Source: Cladocopium goreaui (lineage: Eukaryota; Sar; Dinophyceae; Suessiales; Symbiodiniaceae). From it: DNA of 64,000 bases. Within the stretch, counting starts at the first letter, position 1. Every line of letters starts with the position of its first letter. The DNA is taken from contig CAMXCT020001509.1 in NCBI GenBank assembly GCA_947184155.2, positions 12,501 through 76,500 on the forward strand, written 5' to 3'. The notes under the pieces are model-generated. The model was not told the origin of the DNA. It was given only the letters and a program-made list of their open reading frames with translations, and ran no database searches. The position numbers were made by a program, and so were the translations under genes. This document shows positions 52,770 to 62,289 of the stretch, piece after piece.

Positions 52770-53211
52770 TTTCTCAAGGTAACTCCTTGTATGACTTGAA
52801 CATTCAAAGCTGCTCACCCCCAAACATGCCTCCCGCATGCTGCACATCACCTGCCATCCAGGGACAGAAGGAGGTGACAGGGGGGGTAAGACAAGAACTC
52901 CCCTGTTCCTCAGGGGTAAGACAGACTGCAATCCTAGTCCATATCCCCGGTGCACATCATGTAGCTTGTACTCACAGATACCTGTGTAAGCCACCTCATG
53001 ACATACCGGTCAGACTAACTAGCATAGCCTGTCATGACCTCATCCTCCCGGATGTTAAAAAGGGCTATTTTCCACGCAGAAGTCAAACTCTCAAATGGTT
53101 CAGATGCATGTTGGCCTACGGGCAAGCTATGGACCACGTTGATCAGCCTACCAAAATCGGCCCTGTGCTTCTCTTATTCAAATGAATTCTGGTGCGCCAC
53201 TACTGACATGG

Positions 53212-53742
53212 TCAGCGTGGATGCCAGCTCGCTGCTGCTCGCACCAAACAACCATCACAAAAAGCGCGGCCCCAAGCCATAGCCTCCCTCATGTCCTGCG
53301 TCGTCATCGGTTTCACCAAGCGGATTGCACGCTCGGCTGATTGCTTGTGGGAGCAGAGGGTCTGGCCGTTGTTGAGCTCCAGGTGGACCTTAGAACGAAG
53401 TGTCGCAATGTAGCCGCAGGGCTCTGGGAACGGGTTCCTGAGGGAGCTGGTCCTGATAGTCGTGTCTATACTCTTCATGGATGATTCCCGGAATGTCCAA
53501 CGAGCGCCTGCAGCTCTTGACATAGGCCACTGCAACATCCCAGCTCTCCTGGGCTTCCCGGCACTCGGCTCTTTGGGGGGCTCCGGGGACAACTGCAGAG
53601 GGGCTATCAATGGGCTAGCCTCGACATTGGCATCGCACTCAAACCTCCGACCAGAAATCCCAGTAGGACTGCGAGTCCCCCTGTGCAGACATAGAAGAAT
53701 TCCTGGCAAGAGGTGAGGCGCGCTAGTCGGGCAAGAAGGCAA
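53212..53742 (-). CDS. Retroelement spacer ORF, 176 codons, unknown
   Basis: Open frame between the two Gag-like ORFs, with no proven start. Contains SPLIAPLQLSPEPPKEPSAG, SKVHLELNNGQTLCSHKQSA and LVKPMTTQDMREAMAWGRAF. Some phrases look real, others low-grade. It could be the decayed C-terminus of ORF 1. Confidence 0.35.
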   Translation of the reverse strand: MPSCPTSAPHLLPGILLCLHRGTRSPTGISGRRFECDANVEASPLIAPLQLSPEPPKEPSAGKPRRAGMLQWPMSRAAGARWTFRESSMKSIDTTIRTSSLRNPFPEPCGYIATLRSKVHLELNNGQTLCSHKQSAERAIRLVKPMTTQDMREAMAWGRAFCDGCLVRAAASWHPR

Positions 53743-53771
53743 CGCAGCCAGCCCCTCTACAGTTGCACCCT

Positions 53772-54893
53772 TCAGTTTGCCGCCGGGTCTTTGACTGCCA
53801 CCATCTTGTCCCTTGGTCTTTTTCTTTGGCCGGGGCTTCTTGGGAACTGGCGGATCGCCTGCAGCTTTGGGCTGAGCTCGGGGCGCCTCTTTGTCGCTGC
53901 TTCGGATCTTGAGGTAACTGACATGATGGACTGCTCAGCCGGCTGAATGGTTTGACCGAGCTGCGGGCCCGAGTCTGCTGCACCTGGCCGAAGTTGGGTT
54001 CGGCAAGGCCTGTCAACAGCCATGATAAACTGGTCTTGCCGTCGTCCAAAGCAGCAGCATGTTCTACAAACATCATCCCTTTTGCCCCGAAGGGCACCCG
54101 CTTCTCGAGGTAGTCCCTGAGCAGACAAGGTGTCAGTTGTGAAGTTGTCAGGCCTCCCCCGCCAGGCATCCTTTGATGCCGCTGGACGAGCCGCTGCGCG
54201 AGTCGCCCGGAGCACTGAGGCGGCATGGATGACATCTGCTTCAGCTGGAAGTACATGAGCTTCTGGATGGGGTCCAAAAAAGTCTTCGGCGGTCAGAAGA
54301 TCCAACTCGTCCCCATCGGCAGCTTCCAGCTCCTTCTCCTGTTGCACCGTCTCGCATGGATCGCCCTCTTCTTGTGGCCCGCGCCTCTCGTGACCAGCCA
54401 GACGTGCGGGTCCGGCGCCAGCAAGGTCGCGCAAACGCTGCATCACCTGGGCATTGACGCCTCCTGCTTTGGGGACAGCTCCAAGAAGACCCACTGTGGC
54501 TTGCGGGACTGCTGCGGGCTGAGCTGGCAATGATTGCTGTTGGCTCAGACGGGACACCTGCAACTCCAAGTCTTGAATGTGAGCCTCAAGCCTTTCGACC
54601 TCTTCCACGTGGCCCAGCTCGATCCCTGGCTCCGCGGTCTCCTCCATGACAGCAGCTTCTTCGCAAGATTCATAATCCCCTGCGGCTTCGTCGTCCATGG
54701 TCTCTGCAATCCATGCTTCGGCAGCAAACACGGCTCCCTCCCGCGATGGTCGACAGGTGACCCCATCGTGGATGAATTTCACCAAGCTTTGGGCAGCGTC
54801 GCCTCGCAGGCTTGCAGCACGCTTGAGGAAGCCCAGAGCAGACCAAGGGCAATCTACCAACAGCGCATCGACTTGTCCAAGAGCTCTGCTCAT
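53772..54893 (-). CDS. Retroelement Gag-like ORF 1, C-terminal part (frame-shifted)
   Basis: ATG 54893, MSRALGQVDALLVDCPWSAL, then an acidic stretch and a coiled coil (EEVERLEAHIQDLELQVSRL), then MQRLRDLAGAGPARLAGHER. At six A bases, 54276-54281, the family frame moves by one: the other frame (to 53723) continues DPIQKLMYFQLKQMSS, LRDYLEKRVPFGAKGMMFVE and LSWLLTGLAEPNFGQVQQT, which I recall as conserved in this ORF family. So the displayed 373-codon frame is right only upstream of 54276. Confidence 0.6.
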   Translation of the reverse strand: MSRALGQVDALLVDCPWSALGFLKRAASLRGDAAQSLVKFIHDGVTCRPSREGAVFAAEAWIAETMDDEAAGDYESCEEAAVMEETAEPGIELGHVEEVERLEAHIQDLELQVSRLSQQQSLPAQPAAVPQATVGLLGAVPKAGGVNAQVMQRLRDLAGAGPARLAGHERRGPQEEGDPCETVQQEKELEAADGDELDLLTAEDFFGPHPEAHVLPAEADVIHAASVLRATRAAARPAASKDAWRGRPDNFTTDTLSAQGLPREAGALRGKRDDVCRTCCCFGRRQDQFIMAVDRPCRTQLRPGAADSGPQLGQTIQPAEQSIMSVTSRSEAATKRRPELSPKLQAIRQFPRSPGQRKRPRDKMVAVKDPAAN

Positions 54894-55059
54894 GGGTACC
54901 AGGCAGAATCATCATGAAGCCTCCAGCCCTGTATCGCACCACATAGCATTGTGCTCTCCACAAAACTGTACCGTCTACGGCCACGGCAAAAAAAATGGTA
55001 GGTTGGCATCAGCCCACGACCCCGCACTTCCACAACGCGGGACTCAACATCTGCTTGGG
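54670..55059 (-). pseudogene. Retroelement Gag-like ORF 1, middle part, out of frame
   Basis: The words YVVRYRAGGFMMILPGT (54984-54670 frame) look like a beta-strand segment conserved in relatives between the N-terminal and coiled-coil parts. It is in a different frame from both neighbours, so at least one more indel is present. Confidence 0.45.
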
Positions 55060-55574
55060 CTATAGGCCCGCCGCTCCAGCGGCCATAGTGTCCTTGACCC
55101 AAGGACGTACGCCTCCGCTAGCAGCCTGAGAGGGGAAGGCGTGGGACACAGATCTGGGGTGAAGCTGATGCGATCCAGCTGACTGCACAACTTGGTAAAA
55201 GCTCTGGGCACTGTGACAAATGCAAGGCTCCTCGCCTGGAGCTCCGCGCAGCACCACGTAGATGCGGTTGCTCAGGCCAAGGTCCGGGGAGCACTCCTGG
55301 CTGCCCCCCCCGTCCAACTTTGCACGACCAAACCGGGCCAAAGCAGTCCAACCTGACTGCTCAGCTGACAACTGCTTTTGCAAATGCTCCACGCACTGTA
55401 AATCCAGGGAGAGGATCTCCGCCGCAGAGGATGCTTCAAGCAATGGGCGTTACGGCCAGCAAGGGGTACACTCTCACCAGCTTCTTCTGCAGAAGAACTA
55501 TCAGCTCGTCTCGTCACGGAAATCTCGAGCCCGCCCATCTTCAAGGTGAGCTCTTCTACAGCCTTGTTGCTCAC
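55060..55574 (-). CDS. Retroelement Gag-like ORF 1, N-terminal part (frame-shifted)
   Basis: Starts at GTG 55574 or ATG 55538 (LTLKMGGLEISVTRR). The frame changes near 55435 to one reading ALARFGRAKLDGGGSQECSP, LSNRIYVVLRGAPGEEPC and HPRSVSHAFPSQAASGGVRP. The 'IYVVLRG' and 'VSHAFPSQAEA'-type words recur in dinoflagellate predicted proteins as I recall. Overlaps the end of the membrane ORF by a few bases. Confidence 0.55.
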
Positions 55575-55834
55575 TCACTTTGCCGGTATTGGCTGAGGCG
55601 GCTTCGCAGTTGCAACGTGCGATCACTGAACTGAGCAGGCACGGAGGGAGCAAGCAGCCTCCGACAGCTTTGAGAGAAACAGATAGCTGCGATCAGAAGG
55701 CCTGTCAGCAGTCCACTCAGCCAACTCAGCACGATCAGCAAAAGGGCGGTGCCTAAGCCAAGGCCTGCGCAATCGCTCACGGGCCAAAGGAATCTGAACT
55801 CACGCAAGAGCTCAGCTGCACCCCAGAGGTGCAT
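55571..55834 (-). CDS. Retroelement small membrane ORF, 87 aa
   Basis: ATG 55834 (an upstream GTG at 55879 is less likely). After MHLWGAAELLREFRFLWPVS it has the words DCAGLGLG and a strongly hydrophobic stretch TALLLIVLSWLSGLLTGLLI, ending in RSRLSQYRQSE. It has one or two membrane helices. A similar short membrane ORF 5' of Gag is, as I recall, typical for this element family; its function is unknown. Confidence 0.5.
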   Translation of the reverse strand: MHLWGAAELLREFRFLWPVSDCAGLGLGTALLLIVLSWLSGLLTGLLIAAICFSQSCRRLLAPSVPAQFSDRTLQLRSRLSQYRQSE

Positions 55835-55871
55835 TGGTGGACTTGACCCCAAAAAGCTGGCAGTCAATGTC

Positions 55872-56189
55872 TCATCCACTCAAGTGATACAATCCATGTG
55901 TGTGTGTCACTGCCCACAGGGACAAATTTTGGGGTTGAAGTCTTTCCGCCGTGCCTTTTCCTGCAATGTACCAAAATGACTTCAAGTGTGTAGTCAGAAA
56001 GAAGTAAATCACTGCAAGCAAAGTCATCATAGCATTGGAAGTCTCCAGGAAACCAAACACCTCCCAAATGGTCCCACCTGGCTCTGTCTGGCACCGGGTG
56101 TTACGACACCTCGTCACTGGAAAGAGCAAAATGAAGCCAATCACCCGAAGGTCACTGAAAGACTTTGGCGACCTCGAAGATGAGACCAC
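55872..56189 (-). CDS. Possible ORF with membrane segment, unknown
   Basis: Open minus frame without ATG support, containing CQTEPGGTIWEVFGFLETSN then AMMTLLAVIYFFLTTHLKSF and WYIAGKGT. It may be a further 5' part of the retroelement or an unrelated exon. Confidence 0.3.
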   Translation of the reverse strand: MVSSSRSPKSFSDLRVIGFILLFPVTRCRNTRCQTEPGGTIWEVFGFLETSNAMMTLLAVIYFFLTTHLKSFWYIAGKGTAERLQPQNLSLWAVTHTHGLYHLSG

Positions 56190-56749
56190 GCTGAGGGCTT
56201 TGGACCTTCAGAGCACGTCATGAAACTCTGGAGTTTCAGCAGCAAAGTAGAAGCACAAGGAAACACTGTCGATGGTTCTGGCTGATCGCAAAAATCAAAT
56301 CGATCTACATCTCCTGCCTTTAGAGGCTGGAGATGGGGATTTTGAAAAGCAGGCTGGACCATGACTCACAGCTTCCTGCAAGCTCTGACAGGCTTCAGGA
56401 TGCTTCAGATAGAAATCCAAAGAGAAACAAGAGAAACCTGCCATTCAAGACAGTTCAAGACTGACTTGAGGATCTCTGTGATCGGACAAGATCTCTGTGA
56501 TTACGGCTTCAATGGCTCGCCTTCAGAAAATTTGCTCGGCTTATTGTTCGGCCCTGCAAAGTTGCTCGTTCTCCTGGCAAGACATGCAGGGACCGACCAG
56601 CACCTGAGGCTTGGAAATTGGTTCCCGCTTAGCAGGGACAGTCTGCACACTAGGCAAAAAGATCAAAATAAGCTTCGGTGGTATCCCCAACAGCCGCAAC
56701 GTCTTATTTTTACAAATCTTTCTGAAGCGTGCTGCGAAGCCAAGCACTG

Positions 56750-57350
56750 GAACCTTCTCCGGAACCCTGTTGAACCTGACCTGGCTCTGCACCAAAGCCT
56801 CCCAGACCTTCTCCGCAACCTTCTCTGGAACCCTGTTGAACCTGACCTGGCTCTGCACCAAAGACTCCCAGACCTTCACCGGAACTTTCTCCGGAACCCT
56901 GTTGAACCTGACCTGGCTCTGCACCAAAGCCTCCCCAACCTTCTCCGGAAACTTCTCCGGACCCCTGTTGAACCTGACCTGGCTCTGCTCCCCGACCTTC
57001 TCCGGAAACTTCTCCGGAACCCTGATGAACCTGACTTGGCTTTGCACCAAGGCTTCCTGGAACCTTCTCCGGAACCTTCTCCAGACCTTCTCCGGAACCC
57101 TGTTGAACCTGACTTGGCTTTGCACCAAGGCTTCCTGGAACCTTCTCCAGAATCTCCGAAACCCTGTTGAACCTGACCTGGTACTGCACCAAAGCCTTCC
57201 AGACCTTCTTCGGAACCTTCTCGGAAACCCTGTTGAACCTGACCTGGCTCTGTACCAAAGCCTCCCAGACCTTCTCCGGAACCTTCGGAACCTTCTCTGG
57301 AACTGCCCCACCGCCTGCACCAGTGCACACCGGAGCTTTTCTGGGCTGAA
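56750..57350 (+). repeat. 66-bp minisatellite, about nine copies
   Basis: Core CCCTGTTGAACCTGACCTGG occurs at 56765, 56831, 56897 and 56963 (66 apart), then at 57-66 base steps to 57232. The unit also has CCAGACCTTCTCCGGAACC. 66 is 22 codons, so plus frames repeat NPVEPDLALHQSLPDLLRNL and minus frames repeat FGAEPGQVQQGSGE-type peptides. Open frames on both strands are by-products. Confidence 0.95.
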
Positions 57351-58888
57351 GACCCCATTAGCTTACGCTGTTGGGGAAAAAAGCTATTCAATAGATCTTA
57401 GAAAGATATTCTATAAATTCTTCCAAGTGCAATGCCTGCCTGAGCTACGACTACCAATGCCCTAAACGGTCACAAAGGATCACAAAGGCCCCAGGTCTTG
57501 TGTCCTGACCGTGCCGCTCGCTCCAAAATCTCCAATATGCCTTCGTGCTCCTTCGTAGCGCGTACATGCGCATACAGTATCCGTCAGCTAATGGAGAATT
57601 CAGCATTCATTTCTCATGAAGCGTTGGAAAGTGGAAGAGTTTGGAAAGTGTAGGCATGTTCTCATTCTGTATTAATTGATCATATTTTTTTATTAATTTA
57701 TCATACACTCTCGGTGTGGATATGGTTTAAATAAAGTTATATAAAGTTTATATCTTTTGACAGCGCACCGTCTCCTTGCTTGAAAGCCCAAAAGATGCCA
57801 GCGCTCTGGTGGCCCCACGGAGCTGGCAAGGCTGCAATGAAATTCTCCCAGCCCAAGAGTATGAAACCATCTGAAACCTATAGAGATTTATAGATATTTA
57901 ATGATATTTATAGAATCACCTCAAGAATATTGATTGAATATGGTTCAACGGCGTTGAGCAAGGACCAGGACCCAAATATGTCACAATCTGTCTGTAGGTC
58001 GTGAGTGCCTCCAACCACCCGCATTGCCGAACATCAAGCTTTTCAAAGAGCTGTGTAGCACGCTTCCTGAGTCACTCGAGACTCTTGGTGGTCGTCAGGA
58101 TGTCCAGTGGGAAAGCAGCAACTGCAACTATGACCTGCTAAGAGTACGCTGACCTTCGCTAATCGGATAGAATCATCATGAATCATGAACCATCAGATTG
58201 AGTAGATCAAAGGCAAGTGCTCCCAGACTGACACACTAGCGCCTGCGTAAAATTGGCTCCAAGTTACAATGGCAACTGCGTTCTACCAACCTGGATTGTT
58301 CAAGTGCGTTGTCACATCTTGTACCCATGTTGCTACACTGATCGGAGAGAGGGAGCTGTGAACTGTGGCCTCTCTTCCCATCGCAAAGCATGGAGTAGCA
58401 GGACTGGCTACACACTTGGGTCCTTGTGGAGTAGACGTGTTCATGCTCGTTCCGGTCATGCTACACACTAAGTTTCAAGCAGCGATGTAAAGCAAACGTG
58501 AGCATGCCAGGAACAGAATAGGGGAACTGCTTGAGCATGCTCAATTCAAAGGCTTGAGACAAGTACTTTTTTTCACGCTGTGGACGTGTCCTGCCTCTGA
58601 CCTTCTGATTCCTTCATGGAACTCACAATGTTCTAATCGTGTTCTTGAGAGCCGAAAAGCAAGCGCAAAAGCCGCAAAAGCAAGCGCAAAAGCAACTCAA
58701 AGGATATTTAAAAGGAGTTCAAGTTGAGTTCAAGTTGAGTTCAAGGTCCTGAGGATCAGCGCTGTTTAGCTAGCAGTTGTCACGTATAATGTCCTCGTAT
58801 GGAAAATCATACCAACTTGTAACTTGAACAAGCCACTAGGAAGCAGTTCACATTTTTTTGCCAGTGTCATCTGTTCAGAGATGCTTCG
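57351..58888. other. No gene seen
   Basis: Unique, AT-rich near 57690-57760. Short 'AAAAGCAAGCGC' and 'TTCAAGTTGAG' repeats lie at about 58655-58745. Confidence 0.5.
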
Positions 58889-59137
58889 TCAGTCGCACTG
58901 CCCGTCGCTCTTTGTAGATCTCTTCCTCGCCAACCTGTCGTAGTCAGAATTGCACCACGGAATAAGAAGATTGGAATTTGTGAATGTGACATAATGTGAC
59001 AGAAGAAACTTGAAGAAACCCAGAATGTCTCGTTTTAAAACTCCTGCAACTCTATCTATCGGTCTGTGATATTTTGTGAACGCCTCGAAACCAAGCCGTC
59101 GGTAGAAATTCAGTGCCGGTTCATTGCCCGGCTCAAC
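58889..59137 (-). CDS. GNAT N-acetyltransferase, terminal exon
   Basis: Acceptor 'TGTTCCTCTCAG', frame VEPGNEPALNFYRRLGFEAF, then TKYHRPIDR. 'V..gN.pA..FYrrlGF' is the last conserved block (motif B) of the GNAT fold, where the acetyl-CoA tail binds. After it come a basic stretch and a weakly hydrophobic stretch (FFKFLLSHYVTF). Stop at 58889-58891. Confidence 0.72.
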   Translation of the reverse strand, partial: VEPGNEPALNFYRRLGFEAFTKYHRPIDRVAGVLKRDILGFFKFLLSHYVTFTNSNLLIPWCNSDYDRLARKRSTKSDGQCD

Positions 59138-59278
59138 CTGAGAGGAACAAGCAGAGGATGTCACAGATCAAAGCTTGCAGTGCCTGCAGCGCTTGCAGCA
59201 TACGTACTAAAGTCAGGAAGGTGTGTGTCATTTCATCGGGGTATCAAGCCTGAGATAATCCAAATGCGACCATGGCGC

Positions 59279-59392
59279 GTGCATCCATAATTGCGTTGCC
59301 CCACGTCGTCTTGACTGCGTGGCACACCAGCAAATTATTTGAGACGCCACTCCCTTGCGTCGGCTACTCGGTTTGACAACCAGGTTCTGCAC
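59279..59392 (-). CDS. GNAT N-acetyltransferase, acetyl-CoA-binding exon
   Basis: Exactly 38 codons, phase 0 at both ends: VQNLVVKPSSRRKGVASQII, then ATQSRRRGATQLWMH. 'V..L.V.p..RrkGva' is GNAT motif A, with the R-R-K-G-V-A pyrophosphate-binding loop. The acceptor is ATTACGAG and the donor is of GC type (GCGCCATGG). Joined products read QLWMH + VEPGN. Confidence 0.75.
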
Positions 59393-59574
59393 CTCGTAAT
59401 GTCGTAGCATCATGCGGCATCTGCCACAAGGTGGTTCACATTGAAGTGATTTTTGGTGAACTTTGATAGTCAACGTTGACAGTGGTTGCAAAGAAACTGA
59501 TCGGCTGGGGCATTTGTGAGCACAGGAGCACAGGTGACGTTGACAGAAACAGCTCTTCATTGCTGCTAAATTGC

Positions 59575-59708
59575 GTAGCCATCTTTCTTCACTTGGGCCA
59601 TGCCGATGACACCTTCGTCACTTGTAGCGATGGCTGTCAGTGGGGCATCCGCAGACAGCGCAGAATATGCCCGCCTGAGCTGGATGGCGCCACCAGGATC
59701 ACATCGAT
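59575..59708 (-). CDS. GNAT N-acetyltransferase, upstream exon
   Basis: Acceptor 'CACATTCTCAG', frame RCDPGGAIQLRRAYSALSAD, then LTAIATSDEGVIGMAQVKKD and GY, GC donor (GCAATT). 'a.i...d..viG.a.v' is the central beta hairpin before GNAT motif A, and the join GY + VQNLVV has the expected spacing. The start codon lies further upstream and was not found. Substrate unknown; possible plastid or other targeting cannot be judged. Confidence 0.7.
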
Positions 59709-59959
59709 CTGAGAATGTGCAAACAAATGCGAACACTGAGAATGCACAATGGATCTGTGCAAGGCACGTTGAGGAAGGCTTCACAAGTAGAAGCACCGCA
59801 AGACTTGCGCATTGTTATCCCTACACACAACAACACACAAACACACTTCGTGGATGACTCCAAAGAGTGAGAAAAAACGCATGGTGCTTGGCCGTTGGCA
59901 TTGCTTGGCTTGGTGTTTTCGCACACACTCCCCCCACCTTCCTTTGCAAACAAAAGGAT

Positions 59960-60229
59960 ATGCCCCAGTTTGTCCGGCGCAGCCCCAAGCAATTTCTGAT
60001 GAAACATGGAAGAGGCAGAGTCAAAATGGCCAGGATTCCATACCCTGCAGGCCCTGCATGCCATCCCATACCCATAACCAACAGGGTGTCACTTTCCGCC
60101 CAGAAAGTTTGGATGGTTCTTCTCGGCTTTGGAGGCTACATCTACATCGGGCATTCCCATGATGTGTTTCGTCTTGTGCCAATATTGGAAAGGCCAATAA
60201 AGGGTACCACTGTTTCAGGCCAGTGTTGA
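59960..60229 (+). CDS. Small protein, 89 aa, one membrane segment, unknown
   Basis: ATG 59960 three bases after an acceptor-like AAACAAAAG, frame MPQFVRRSPKQFLMKHGRGR, then AQKVWMVLLGFGGYIYIGHS and stop at 60227-60229. A basic N-terminus followed by one short hydrophobic helix resembles small mitochondrial membrane proteins, but only in general build. It runs opposite to all its neighbours. Confidence 0.42.
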   Translation: MPQFVRRSPKQFLMKHGRGRVKMARIPYPAGPACHPIPITNRVSLSAQKVWMVLLGFGGYIYIGHSHDVFRLVPILERPIKGTTVSGQC

Positions 60230-60496
60230 AATGGTGCCCTCACAGCATATGAAGACTTGAAAGGAGCTTGCACAGCATGTCTTGCCTAGCGGCTCTAGCG
60301 CACAAATCTAGTGTGCTGGTCTGAGGTATCATGCAATATCAAGGCAGATCAATGCAGATCTATGTGCAGACTTGCAGGACTTTGCGGAACCTTGCGAGCT
60401 CAGTGCCCGGATCTCAGAGCTGCTTGAATAGGTGCAATGATCCAACTTACACTCCGTTGCTGTCCAATCCTTTCCACATCCATTGCCAAAAATCTT

Positions 60497-60621
60497 TCAG
60501 CCAAAGCACATCAGCCCCAGACCCAAGAACGGATTGGCGTCGCCCGCATCACTGTCATCTGCAGGAATCGAGGTCATGTCTTCCGAATCGCGGGCTGTGA
60601 GCAGCTGCGACGCACCCCAGA
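60497..60621 (-). CDS. Unknown gene, terminal exon
   Basis: Acceptor 'GTAGATGAAG', frame WGASQLLTARDSEDMTSIPA, then DDSDAGDANPFLGLGLMCFG, stop at 60497-60499. The acid-rich segment is distinctive. The phase fits the exon at 60782-60899 across a GC-AG intron. Confidence 0.55.
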
Positions 60622-60781
60622 CTTCATCTACCCTGAGTGGACCATGTAGAAAAAGAACATGTGACATACTGTGAAAGTGTTGCGAGTTATTTTCAAGTCT
60701 AAAGCAGTGACTCACATTCAATGCTCCTTGCAGAATCCTTGCTATGTGTTTGTGAGCTTTCCATAGCTTGCCAGAGCTTGC

Positions 60782-60899
60782 CAGCACGAATCCAGCCAAG
60801 GAGCCCAGAGGCTTCCTTCACCTCAAACTCGGAGCAGTCAGAAGCCTCCGTAGGAACATGCAGACCAGTTGCAACTCTAGACGGATCTGATACAAATTC
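60782..60899 (-). CDS. Unknown gene, internal exon
   Basis: Acceptor 'GACAATGCAG', frame EFVSDPSRVATGLHVPTEAS, then EFEVKEASGLLGWIRA, GC donor of the usual dinoflagellate form (GCAAGC). The join gives IRA-V-WGASQLL in phase. Confidence 0.58.
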
Positions 60900-61032
60900 C
60901 TGCATTGTCCCTGCATTGTCTTTCCGAAATGTTCAAAAGACTTCAAGAGCATTCGGGTAGGTACTGAGTAGTTTGAGGCCGGGCCACCTTGAAGCGTGCT
61001 GCAAGTTCAGCTTCCCAACCTGGCGTCTCACC

Positions 61033-61211
61033 TCATTGCAAGGTGTCATGCCGGAGCGCCATGGCTGCTGTGCCTGTCCAGTCACAGCCATTGTGCAGAA
61101 GTGCTAAAGTACCAAGGCGCTCACGCCTCTGAATGTCCTGCCTGGCTTTCATCCACAAATCCTGCTCAATTTGATGTGCGGATGAGCCCGGGCAAGTCTG
61201 GACAGCATCAA
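61033..61211 (-). CDS. Unknown gene, upstream exon
   Basis: Acceptor 'TCTTTTTCAG' (good pyrimidine tract), frame DAVQTCPGSSAHQIEQDLWM, then KARQDIQRRERLGTLALLHN and up to TGA at 61033-61035, followed by a consensus donor GTGAG. Either this is a separate gene end or the real donor lies earlier (a GC or GT inside the exon). Codon use is strongly coding. Confidence 0.5.
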
Positions 61212-61287
61212 CTGAAAAAGAGAAGGCAGGAGCTCAAAGTTAATTCGAAGATTTGTGGTTTCGCATCTTTTTCTGATGGAATTGTAC

Positions 61288-61345
61288 CGCATCCAGTTGA
61301 AACACAACCCTCTGCTCCCTTTCAAAACGCTCGTCCCGAATCATT
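61288..61345 (-). CDS. Unknown gene, upstream exon
   Basis: Acceptor 'TAGTCTTAG', frame MIRDERFEREQRVVFQLDA, GT donor (GTACAA). Charged, helical. The final words QLDA resemble the opening of the next exon (DAVQ), so the boundary may be a few bases off. Confidence 0.45.
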
Positions 61346-62289
61346 CTAAGACTACCAATCTCAAAGGTGGATTGCCGGTAGTTTGCACGACAACGAAAAA
61401 TGTAGCACTAGCATATGCCATGTAGTTTTTCATTGATCGTTCGAAAGGTGTAGAGGTCAACTATTGTCTCAACGCTCAGAATTGCGGCTTGAAAGACACC
61501 TCAGCTTGCATAACTTTGTCGCACAAAAGGACCGCAAATGCATGTTTAATTTCCTATCCAGCCCGAAAGATTGAGATCATTGTGAACTAGAAGGTGCAAA
61601 CTGCAAACACATTGACATTGATGTGTACACTCACGCAAAGTGTGGATGAACACCAGCTTATAAGCAGGTATCTGCTTGTTTCTGCAATCATGATATGGTT
61701 CTTGTCGCTAGGCCCTGTTCTGCTGGAGTTGGAGGTTCATTTTCCACCTTTGTTGGAAGAAACCCATGGGACCTCACGAATGTAGCACATCAAAGCCAGT
61801 CAAAATTGGTGCGCTGATGCCGGGCCAATGGTCACTTCACGATGGTATGTTTTGTCCGATGGATGATCTACAAATATGTACCGCATGGTTTTTGGCGATT
61901 CATCATGGCTTTGCTTGAGAGTCTCAGCGAAGTTCGTCATGATCAAGAGTTCAGAAGGGGACGCATGCTGAACACAACACTGCCCACTTCATGTGTACAG
62001 TATATAAATGCTGTGATTGATGACGCGAGGGCTTGCAAAGCTTGAAATGAAACACCATCCAAGAATGCAGGGATTACATTGACATGAAGTTGGAGCAGTA
62101 CATGTATCAACGACTTGCCATTCAGTATCCACCACATGGTTGAGACTAGCAAGCAGCGCAGACGCGTTTGTTGGAAGTGTTGTGTTTTGAGGACCTTCAG
62201 TCCACTGTTGAATCGCAGAGGGATCATAGCGCACTCAAAGCGTTGAATGCTCTTGGTGTCATGGCATTCGATTGGAGACCGCCTGGCTC
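61346..62289. other. No confident gene
   Basis: Minus frames at 61989-62234 and 61943-62293 and a plus frame at 61842-62045 overlap; none is clearly better. Confidence 0.45.

Larger units (their letters stand above)
47199..55879 (-). mobile_element. Degenerate non-canonical retroelement with methyltransferase-like domain
   Basis: On the minus strand the order is: small membrane ORF; Gag-like ORF 1; spacer ORF; Gag-like ORF 2 with Cys/His cluster; C5-methyltransferase-like plus DUF4326-like ORF; reverse transcriptase; RNase H; then a repeat-unique-repeat 3' region. The RT (GLLFGLPLAVTSF, LYFDDAHVTD) and RNase H (FIDNTAALMAL, WIPSKANWSDE) have the look of the DIRS-like branch, but no tyrosine recombinase or integrase was found. 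I recall very similar predicted proteins in many dinoflagellate assemblies. Frames are broken at about 55435, 54276-54281, 49.9 kb, 49173-49179 and 48348-48351, so this copy is probably dead or contains base-call errors. 5' end and target-site duplication not located. Confidence 0.8.

Noticed and set aside
56361-57465. Overlapping 200-280 codon proteins on both strands at 56.4-57.5 kb
   Set aside because: They are the 66-bp minisatellite in different frames.
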